Source: Planctomycetaceae bacterium
GTDB taxonomy: Bacteria; Planctomycetota; Planctomycetia; Pirellulales; Pirellulaceae
NCBI GenBank assembly: GCA_002702965.1
Contig: PADE01000291.1
Location: forward strand, 4,149 to 15,634
Direction: 5' to 3'
DNA: 11,486 nucleotides
The notes below the pieces were generated by a model. That model was not told where the DNA came from, did no database searches, and saw nothing but the letters and a program-made list of their open reading frames with translations. A program made the position numbers and the translations under genes. Below, one piece after another: positions 1 to 5,946 of the stretch; within the stretch, counting starts at the first letter, position 1; each line of letters starts with the position of its first letter.

Positions 1-963
1 GCCACCGAGCGCGCGGGCAATCAGCGTGGCGTTGTGGTCCATCATGCCTACATACGTACCGCGGTAGGTACCGGGCGTACCCATCGCGTCGGAAAACAGA
101 CTGCCACCGATTCTTACTTTCCATCCTCGTTGGCCACAGCCTTCGAGAATAGCTTTGATATTCTGATCCGAGACGCTCGATTCGACGAAGATCGCCTGAA
201 TTTTACGGGAGGAAATGAAATCGACCAGTTCATTGATGTGCTTGAGGTCGGCCTCGGATTCGGTACTCAATCCCTGTACCGACTTAACATCGATATCGTA
301 AGCGCGGGAGAAGTATCCGAAGGCATCGTGTGCGGTGATCAGGACTCGCTGCTGCGCGGGAATGGAAGCGATCGTCTTGCGGATAAAATCATCCAGTGCC
401 GTCAAGCTCTCCCGATAGGCGCTAGCATTTTCTGCGTATTGTTGCTTTTGAGCCGCATCGTAGTCACCGAGCGCCGTGGCGACATACGTGACGCACGCGC
501 TCCAGGCCTGGACGTCCATCCAGACGTGCGGATCCCAGTGACCGGCGAATTCCGGTGGTTCTCGCAACAGAGCCCGGTCGATGCCCTCGGTGACCGCGAA
601 AGCGGGGATTCCTGTTCGCTGCACCCGGGAAAAGGTGTCACTCATTCGCCCCTCGAGCATCAGGCCCGAATAGAAGATGACATCCGCCTCGGACAGTTGC
701 TTGACATCCGACCGGGTAGGGCGATAGAGATGGGGATCGACTCCTTCTCTCATGATTCCGCTGACGACGGCTTCGCCGCCCACGACTTGCTTGACGATAT
801 CGGTCACCATTCCGCAGGTGGTGACTACCTGAAAAGGCTCCGAGAGGTCTGCACGGAGGCGTTTGTCAACGTGCTGGGGCGACGTCGATTCGTTACAACC
901 AGTGAGAGCGATGCATCCCAAGAGACACGCCACGAGGGCAACTCTCCGAGTGTCTTGTTTCAT
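1..963 (-). CDS. Zn/Mn-type metal ABC transporter substrate-binding lipoprotein, TroA/ZnuA family (partial, C-terminus off window)
   Basis: This is the extracytoplasmic binding protein of a divalent-metal ABC importer; the frame stays open from the ATG at 963 to the left edge, giving 321 residues. The N-terminus has Arg-6/Arg-7, a hydrophobic stretch and a lipobox LTGC with Cys-23, so it should be a lipid-anchored protein. Metal-ligand positions of the cluster A-I fold are all present: His-78 in DPHLY, His-146 in HWDPHVWMD, His-212 in TAHDAFGYF and Asp-292 in SLFSDAMG. The VQGLSTESEAD segment is also typical. The third ligand is His, as in TroA and ZnuA, rather than Glu as in PsaA-type Mn proteins, but metal choice (Zn or Mn) cannot be settled from this. 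Its ATPase and permease partners would be expected to the left of the window. Upstream is an elaborate leader with palindromes and a hairpin, which suggests metal-dependent control. The family assignment is secure; the substrate is inferred. Confidence 0.93.
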   Translation of the reverse strand, partial: MKQDTRRVALVACLLGCIALTGCNESTSPQHVDKRLRADLSEPFQVVTTCGMVTDIVKQVVGGEAVVSGIMREGVDPHLYRPTRSDVKQLSEADVIFYSGLMLEGRMSDTFSRVQRTGIPAFAVTEGIDRALLREPPEFAGHWDPHVWMDVQAWSACVTYVATALGDYDAAQKQQYAENASAYRESLTALDDFIRKTIASIPAQQRVLITAHDAFGYFSRAYDIDVKSVQGLSTESEADLKHINELVDFISSRKIQAIFVESSVSDQNIKAILEGCGQRGWKVRIGGSLFSDAMGTPGTYRGTYVGMMDHNATLIARALGG

Positions 964-995
964 GGTCGGGGCTCGATTCAAGGCGTCGGCAAAAG

Positions 996-1055
996 GGGTA
1001 GCAGTTCCCTTGATCGCTGTTGCGCGACCTGCCTGCTCGACAGCGGGAGCTACCC
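996..1055 (-). promoter_or_regulatory. Bulged stem-loop in the leader of the metal-binding protein gene
   Basis: Read along the minus strand, a continuous 16-nt strand (1055 down to 1040) pairs with three blocks: 1002-996 (7 bp), 1009-1006 (4 bp) and 1020-1016 (5 bp). The opposite side carries bulges of 3 and 6 nt, and the loop is about 19 nt. The element ends 32 nt before the ATG at 963 and is followed by CTTTTG on the minus strand. That makes it a possible attenuator, mRNA-stability element or regulatory leader. No known riboswitch class is recognised. The pairing is seen directly; the function is inferred. Confidence 0.4.
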
Positions 1056-1150
1056 TTCGTGCCTGGTTGCACATCGGAAGAAGATCGCCGGGCTTCTGAC
1101 AACCGCCCGGCTACGACCAGTCGAACGGGGCGTAAATTGACTTGGCAGCC

Positions 1151-1172
1151 ATATTTTGACTGGTCAAAATAT
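1151..1172. promoter_or_regulatory. Perfect palindrome, candidate operator at the metal-transporter promoter
   Basis: Two 10-bp arms, ATATTTTGAC and GTCAAAATAT, are separated by 2 bp. The site overlaps the edge of the proposed -10 and the likely transcription start of the minus-strand promoter of the metal-binding protein gene. Its position and symmetry fit a dimeric repressor, plausibly a metal sensor, but I do not recognise it as a known Zur, Fur or MntR box. Confidence 0.6.
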
Positions 1173-1199
1173 TTTCTTTCATCGAAAGAAAACTGTCAA
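1171..1199 (-). promoter_or_regulatory. Sigma70-like promoter for the metal-binding protein gene
   Basis: On the minus strand a consensus TTGACA (1199-1194) is followed after 17 bp by GAAAAT (1176-1171), which matches TATAAT at four of six positions. Transcription would start near 1163-1165 and give a leader of about 200 nt before the ATG at 963. The perfect -35, the 17-bp spacing and the overlap with two palindromes support the call. The weak -10 and limited knowledge of planctomycete promoters lower it. Confidence 0.5.
1172..1192. promoter_or_regulatory. Second perfect inverted repeat, inside the promoter spacer
   Basis: Arms TTTTCTTTC (1172-1180) and GAAAGAAAA (1184-1192) flank a 3-bp centre. 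The repeat abuts the palindrome at 1151-1172 and fills the space between the proposed -35 and -10 of the minus-strand promoter. It could be a second operator or simply A/T-rich promoter DNA. Confidence 0.5.
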
Positions 1200-1203
1200 G
1201 GGC

Positions 1204-1564
1204 CCCGCCGGTTGGTCTGTTTAGTAGGAACCGGACTCGAACCGCAACCGACGGACGCTTCTCCAGCAGGCGGTTCCAACTCGGTCGCGCCGGTTACGTC
1301 CATCTGCGTACCGCGTCCGGCTGCGTTTCCGTTTTCGCGAGGGTGCCGTTTTACGATCTCTCGCCGCACGCAACTTGGTCGAAAGCGGATGGTGGTAGAA
1401 ACCGGCCAAACCGCGACGGTGTGACCGATCGAGCCCTGCGCACCGGCGCGTTGGAGCGCTAGCGAATCCGCCGGAAAACGAGGGAACATTGTCTTGCGAT
1501 GGTGATTTCCTTAGCATTGGAGGCAACGTTACGAGCGCTGGCAGATCCGATGTACGGGAACAAG
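1204..1564. other. Intergenic stretch without a recognisable gene
   Basis: Open frames here on either strand are low-complexity Arg/Ser/Pro-rich translations with no family features, and none has a convincing ribosome-binding site. A T-arm-like segment on the minus strand near 1228-1250 does not extend into a complete tRNA. The stretch presumably holds the proC promoter, but no clear -35/-10 pair was found. Confidence 0.5.
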
Positions 1565-2377
1565 ATGCTGGAAATCAATCTAGGATTTGTGGGCGCCGGA
1601 CAGATGGCGCAGGCGTTGGCTCGCGGATTGGTACAAGCCGAGTCGATCCTGGGACGGCAGTTGTCGGTCTATGATCCGCTGCCGGAGGCGGTGGAGGCGT
1701 TTCGACAGCATGTCCCCGATGCCCGAGCCGCGGGCGACAACCGCCAGGTGGTCGCAGACTCCGACGTGTTTATCCTGGCGGTCAAGCCACAGGCGATGCA
1801 GGCGGTCTTCGACGAATTGAGGGGTCATGTGGGGCCCGGCAGTCTGGTTGTCTCGATTGCGGCGGGAGTCTCGCTCGAGCGACTTTGTTCCGGACTCGAT
1901 ACGCAGCGCGTGATTCGCGTGATGCCAAATACACCTTGCCTGGTAGGTTGTGGCGCCGCAGCGTATGCGCTTGCCGAGGGCGTGAGCGCCGCCGACGGTG
2001 AACTCGTGGGCCAGCTTTTGAGTACCGTGGGGACCAGTGCCTGTGTTCCAGAAGAGTGGTTGGATGCGATTACCGGGTTGTCGGGATCGGGTCCCGCTTT
2101 TGTGTTTGCGATGATCGAGGCGCTCAGCGATGGCGGTGTACTGATGGGATTACCGCGTGAACTGTCGACGGCGTTCGCTACGCAGACGGTGCGTGGCGCT
2201 GCCCAAATGGTGACAGATACGGGTGAGCACCCGGCGATTCTCAGAGATCGAGTGACCAGTCCGGGTGGTACCACGATCGCCGGATTGCAGGTGCTAGAAT
2301 CGCGTGCGGTAAGGGCGGCGTGTATCGCCGCGGTTCAAGCGGCCGCAGATCGCTCACGAGTGTTATCGAGGCAGTGA
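1565..2377 (+). CDS. proC: Pyrroline-5-carboxylate reductase
   Basis: ProC reduces 1-pyrroline-5-carboxylate to L-proline with NAD(P)H, the last step of proline synthesis in the cytoplasm. From the ATG at 1565 the protein has 270 residues, the normal family length. The N-terminal Rossmann motif GFVGAGQMA is at residues 7-15. It is followed by AVKPQ, the conserved MPNTPCLVGCGAAAY segment, the LSGSGPAFVF motif at the start of the dimerisation domain, and the signature DRVTSPGGTTIAGL with SPGGTT at 232-237. An upstream in-frame ATG at 1499 would add 22 residues before the fold. The 1565 start is preferred because the Rossmann strand should begin within a few residues of the start, and GGGA lies 5 nt upstream. 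The gene precedes four co-directional genes with no evident link to proline metabolism. The function is secure; the start is fairly sure. Confidence 0.96.
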   Translation: MLEINLGFVGAGQMAQALARGLVQAESILGRQLSVYDPLPEAVEAFRQHVPDARAAGDNRQVVADSDVFILAVKPQAMQAVFDELRGHVGPGSLVVSIAAGVSLERLCSGLDTQRVIRVMPNTPCLVGCGAAAYALAEGVSAADGELVGQLLSTVGTSACVPEEWLDAITGLSGSGPAFVFAMIEALSDGGVLMGLPRELSTAFATQTVRGAAQMVTDTGEHPAILRDRVTSPGGTTIAGLQVLESRAVRAACIAAVQAAADRSRVLSRQ

Positions 2378-2453
2378 TTGAACCTCGAGCAGCGGGCTTG
2401 CAACGCGGCCTGAGGGAAAACCGACACAGAAGTTCTTGCGGCTGAGTAGATAA

Positions 2454-2702
2454 ATGCCAAATATTTTTTGTACCGTTGATGACAAGCACATTCCGTTGTA
2501 TCGCATTCTGTGGGTTTCTCAGGTGCCCCATTTTTGCGGTCACGAAGACTGCGACCATGAGGGTGAATACGAAGTGCGGCTGGAGATGGATGAGTCGATA
2601 TGGGTCAGTACGCAAAACGAACGTGATCACGTTTTGCGTTCCCTGGAGGCGTGGCAGACGGGCCAGGATCCCGGACCCGATCTCGGGTACTCGGGTTCTT
2701 AG
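2454..2702 (+). CDS. Small Cys/His-motif hypothetical protein
   Basis: This is an 82-residue protein of unrecognised family. The central part reads HFCGHEDCDH, placing Cys-28, His-30, Cys-33 and His-35 in a CxHxxCxH pattern, with His-26 and Cys-6 nearby. Such spacing could bind zinc or another metal, or be redox-active. The second half is acidic and aromatic-poor and ends in a Gly/Pro-rich tail. There is no signal peptide or membrane segment, so it is probably cytosolic. It starts 76 bp after proC and lies upstream of the acidic 160-residue protein and the helicase, all on one strand. The start codon lacks a good Shine-Dalgarno sequence, as is common in this window. The coherent composition and operon-like placement argue for a real gene. 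No function is assigned. Confidence 0.62.
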   Translation: MPNIFCTVDDKHIPLYRILWVSQVPHFCGHEDCDHEGEYEVRLEMDESIWVSTQNERDHVLRSLEAWQTGQDPGPDLGYSGS

Positions 2703-2754
2703 GACGCAGGTCCTTTCGACAATAGGTCGTGGGACATTGGTGTTGCCTTTTTTT
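2701..2754 (+). terminator. Weak terminator-like region after the 82-residue gene
   Basis: A 5-bp hairpin (AGGAC/GTCCT, 2701-2714) begins at the stop codon. A second imperfect stem (2720-2739: CAAT and GTC pairing with GAC and ATTG, with a 2-nt bulge) follows, then a run of seven T at 2748-2754. The T-run lies 8 nt beyond the stem, so this is not a classical intrinsic terminator. Confidence 0.25.
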
Positions 2755-2844
2755 GTAAACACGGGCTGGCCCGGCAAGTGGGCTCATCGGTAGCTTCAAC
2801 ACGTTGATGGAAGATCGCGAACGCCGCAGAAAGCAGACGGACCT

Positions 2845-3327
2845 ATGTCACTCTTTGAGAATGACCAGTATCGCTGGCGCGAGACGTTCTTTGTGTTGTT
2901 CAAGGAAACCAATCGTCCGACCGTGGAGACGACTCTCGAAAGTCTGCGCAGCTTAGGAGGAGGGTACGAGCTGGCCGCGACGCATCCCAACGAAGGTGGC
3001 CAGTTCGAGTCGTTAACCCTGGTCTCAGCGGCCGATTATTCGGGTATGGACATCAGCTACGTCTCCGGTGAAGAGGTACAAGAGCAAATCCAAGAGCTGC
3101 GACAGGAATTGGATGTCGGTGATTTGACGGAGGAAGAGCAGCTTCGATTCGAACGGCTTACGGAGTTCACCGCGCGCTTCGATGTCTTCCATTTTGAGCG
3201 GTTGGTTCCCGGCACCGACGACGAGGAGGAGGTTATGGATCCCGGATCTCTGTTGCTCGTGCTCGAGAACCTGGCGTCTGTCGTGGAAGGAGTCGGTGTG
3301 GACCCTCAGTCAGGTACGTTGGTGTAG
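2845..3327 (+). CDS. Acidic conserved-looking hypothetical protein
   Basis: This 160-residue protein is of unrecognised family. It is strongly acidic, with runs such as DLTEEEQLRFERL and GTDDEEEVMDPGS, and it alternates predicted strands and helices (for example RWRETFFVLF near the N-terminus and LLLVLENLASVVEGV near the C-terminus). That pattern fits a small soluble alpha/beta protein. There is no signal peptide, membrane segment or metal-ligand cluster. The ATG at 2845 is the first in this frame, and the ribosome-binding site is weak. The gene sits 142 bp after the Cys/His protein and 131 bp before the helicase start, all on the plus strand. Sequence quality and balanced codon use make it very likely a real gene. 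Its proximity to the helicase suggests, but does not show, a shared task. Confidence 0.78.
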   Translation: MSLFENDQYRWRETFFVLFKETNRPTVETTLESLRSLGGGYELAATHPNEGGQFESLTLVSAADYSGMDISYVSGEEVQEQIQELRQELDVGDLTEEEQLRFERLTEFTARFDVFHFERLVPGTDDEEEVMDPGSLLLVLENLASVVEGVGVDPQSGTLV

Positions 3328-3458
3328 TCAACTAGGAGGGGATTCAGTCCGACCGGTGAGTGGGTTCATCGATCCGGGCTGGCGGTGAAGCCGCGATTTC
3401 CGAAGCCGACCCATGCGTCCCAAAACGTATCTGGCGGTAGCGAACGGAGACGGCCCTG

Positions 3459-5828
3459 GTGCGAGAGGGATACGGCGGTGCACGTAACCGGTCGTACCCG
3501 TGGAACGGAACAGGTCGTATTGGGAGTGATCCTACAATCGTGTCCCGCGATCGCCTGGCAAACGAGTATTTTGAACAGCTTCGGTTTGAACCGTACCCGG
3601 TACAGGAAGAAGCGCTGTTGGCGTGGTTTACCTCGGCGGGTGGTGTGCTGGTCTGCGCGCCGACCGGAACGGGCAAGACACTGATTGCCGAGGCGGCCAT
3701 CTTCGAGGCCTTAAAGACCGGACGGCGAGCGTATTACACGACTCCCCTCATTGCGCTAACCGAACAGAAATTGCGTGAGTTGCAGAGTGCGGTTCAACAC
3801 TGGGGATACTCGGAGCAAGACGTCGGGCTGGTCACAGGGAATCGTCAGGTGAATCCTCAGGCGCCGATCCTCGTGGTTGTCGCCGAGATCCTGTTCAACC
3901 GTCTGTTACATGGCGGAGAGTTGGACGACGACCGGGTTTCGGCGGTCGTGATGGATGAGTTTCACAGCTTTAACGATCCTCAAAGAGGCATCGTGTGGGA
4001 ATTGACGTTGGGGCTGTTGCCGGCCCATGTACGGATGCTGCTCTTATCGGCAACAGTTGGGAGTCCGTACGAGTTTGTTCGCTGGCTTGCAACGACGCAT
4101 CAGCGGCGTTTGGAGTTAGTCCAAACCGACGACCGCAAAGTGCCTCTGTCATTCCACTGGGTGGGCGATCAGTTGCTCTCTGAGCAGTTGGAAGAGATGG
4201 CGCGTGGAGATGAAGAAACACGCCGAACGCCGACACTGGTGTTTTGTTTCAATCGCGAAGAGTGCTGGACCATTGCCGAACAGCTGAAGGGCAAGAAGCT
4301 CCTGGCGGCCAATCAGCAGCAGGCCTTGGTGGCGGAGCTCGAACACCACGATTGGTCTCAAGGCGCGGGCCCGAAACTCCGGCAACTATTGATCCGCGGA
4401 GTGGGTGTGCACCATGCGGGTGTTCTGCCGCGGTACAAGCGCATTGTCGAAGATCTTTTCCAGCGAAAGCTGTTGACGGTTACGGTATGTACTGAGACGC
4501 TCGCTGCCGGAATCAACCTCCCCGCTCGTAGCGTTGTACTCCCTAGCTTGCTGAAAGGACCGCCTCGGAATAAACGACTGTTGGAGGCCAGCGCTGCTCA
4601 CCAGATGTTCGGACGAGCGGGCCGTCCGCAGTTCGATGTCGAGGGACATGTGTATGGGTTGGCGCACGAGGATGATGTGAAGATCGGCCGGTGGCGCGAA
4701 AAATTCGACCTGATTCCGGCGGATACGAAAGACCCGGGGTTGCGCAAAGCGAAGAAAGCACTCAAGAAGAAGATGCCCAAACGGCGTTCCACTCAACAGT
4801 ATTGGGAGGAGTCGCAATTCTCACGTCTGATCCACGCCACGCCCGGAAAACTGCAGAGCCGCGGCTCGCTTCCGTGGAGACTGCTGGCCTATCTGTTGGA
4901 AGAGATTTCCGAAGTCGATCGTATACGAGAGATGGTGAAGAGGCGGCTCGTTGAAGGCAAGCAGCAACAGATAGGACAGCAGGAATTGGATCGCATGCTG
5001 CTCACGTTGCAGCGTGCCGGTTATGTCGATCTGGAACCGAAACCCCCTGCTACAGAGGAGACGACCGACACCGCGGCGGCCGCACCCTGCACGGGTGCTG
5101 TTCCGAAGTCGTCCGGAGCATCCCCCGAGCCGCCGCCGTATCAGGCGCAGATTGCCCGACCGCGTCCGGAGTTGAAAAATCTGTTAGTATTTCGCGGCGC
5201 CCACCCGCTGTACGGCGCGTTCTTGATCAAACATCTGGGTATCGCCGACCGTTGTGAGCGCATCCAGGCCATGGAGAGTATCTTGGCGATGCCGCGTTCC
5301 GTCGGGCCTCAAGTGCGCGTGCCCGGCCATGAGGAACTCCCGCCGGGACCTTTGGCGATCATGCGCCTGGACGTGCAACTATTGCAGATGGGACTCGCAG
5401 ATCCAGGCCAGCTATCGTCTGCGCACGCGGGAGAGGAGGAGGATCCAGACGGGTTTGCTGAAGAACGCGTATACGTGTTGACGCTCGCGGAAAAGCTGCG
5501 TTTGTTGTTCGACTATGAGTTTCCGGGAGTACACGGTTTGGTGACAGTTCCCGTTTGGGCAGCTGGGGAATTACTCCAGTGGGGTGGTGATTTCAATCAG
5601 TACGTGACCGCCAAGCGATTGCAGAAACAGGAAGGTGTGATTTTCCGCCATTTGCTACGTTTGTTGCTCTTGATCGGTGAGTTCGCCCAATTGACTCCAC
5701 CTGAGACCTCGCCGCAGGAATGGCGCGACGCGTTGGTTGAGATTCAGGGCGAACTGGAGCGCACCTGTCGGCAAGTGGATCCGACCAGTACGGACAAGAT
5801 GATGGCGGAAACGGGTACTGTGGCCTAA
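3459..5828 (+). CDS. Ski2-like superfamily 2 DExH-box helicase
   Basis: This is a predicted ATP-dependent nucleic-acid helicase, probably acting on RNA like the Ski2/Mtr4 group. Motif I is APTGTGKT at residues 67-74, motif II is DEFH at 166-169, motif III is SAT at 197-199 and motif V is TETLAAGINLP at 345-355. Motif VI is QMFGRAGR at 382-389. The segment around the double His at 318-319 (GVGVHHAGVLP) is the hallmark of Ski2-like proteins. After the RecA domains comes a Lys-rich stretch, then a Pro/Ala/Thr-rich linker at about 527-565, and a C-terminal helical region. That last part (near EGVIFRHLLRLLLLIGEF) loosely resembles the DSHCT end of Mtr4/Ski2. The start is uncertain: GTG at 3459 has GGAG 9 nt upstream, while GTG at 3540 (Val-28) begins closer to the conserved part. 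The helicase class is secure; the substrate is inferred. Confidence 0.93.
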   Translation: MREGYGGARNRSYPWNGTGRIGSDPTIVSRDRLANEYFEQLRFEPYPVQEEALLAWFTSAGGVLVCAPTGTGKTLIAEAAIFEALKTGRRAYYTTPLIALTEQKLRELQSAVQHWGYSEQDVGLVTGNRQVNPQAPILVVVAEILFNRLLHGGELDDDRVSAVVMDEFHSFNDPQRGIVWELTLGLLPAHVRMLLLSATVGSPYEFVRWLATTHQRRLELVQTDDRKVPLSFHWVGDQLLSEQLEEMARGDEETRRTPTLVFCFNREECWTIAEQLKGKKLLAANQQQALVAELEHHDWSQGAGPKLRQLLIRGVGVHHAGVLPRYKRIVEDLFQRKLLTVTVCTETLAAGINLPARSVVLPSLLKGPPRNKRLLEASAAHQMFGRAGRPQFDVEGHVYGLAHEDDVKIGRWREKFDLIPADTKDPGLRKAKKALKKKMPKRRSTQQYWEESQFSRLIHATPGKLQSRGSLPWRLLAYLLEEISEVDRIREMVKRRLVEGKQQQIGQQELDRMLLTLQRAGYVDLEPKPPATEETTDTAAAAPCTGAVPKSSGASPEPPPYQAQIARPRPELKNLLVFRGAHPLYGAFLIKHLGIADRCERIQAMESILAMPRSVGPQVRVPGHEELPPGPLAIMRLDVQLLQMGLADPGQLSSAHAGEEEDPDGFAEERVYVLTLAEKLRLLFDYEFPGVHGLVTVPVWAAGELLQWGGDFNQYVTAKRLQKQEGVIFRHLLRLLLLIGEFAQLTPPETSPQEWRDALVEIQGELERTCRQVDPTSTDKMMAETGTVA

Positions 5829-5946
5829 CTCGGATCGATGCGCGGCTCGGCACCGACCAGCTGTGGTGGATTTCTTGTCGGCATCAGCCGATGCAACAAA
5901 CAGGAGGCGGGACGCGCAACGACTTCTCCATAGCGATCGGTTTCTG

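Noticed and set aside
34..1140. 368-residue plus-strand open frame
   Set aside because: It is the antisense shadow of the TroA/ZnuA-type gene, which has all metal ligands and a lipobox on the minus strand.
1222..1300. tRNA-like segment on the minus strand with a GGTTCGAGTCC T-arm and a CCGAGTTGG D-arm-like piece
   Set aside because: The T-stem pairs for only three bases, no matching acceptor strand or anticodon stem could be found, and there is no CCA end. It is at most a tRNA remnant.
1020..1526. Several overlapping open frames of 97-134 residues on both strands
   Set aside because: They are Arg/Ser/Pro-rich, lack family features and ribosome-binding sites, and overlap one another. They look like random frames in GC-rich intergenic DNA.
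2241..2777. 178-residue minus-strand open frame across the proC end and the small gene
   Set aside because: It is antisense to the clear proC C-terminus and the small-protein gene, and has no recognisable domain.
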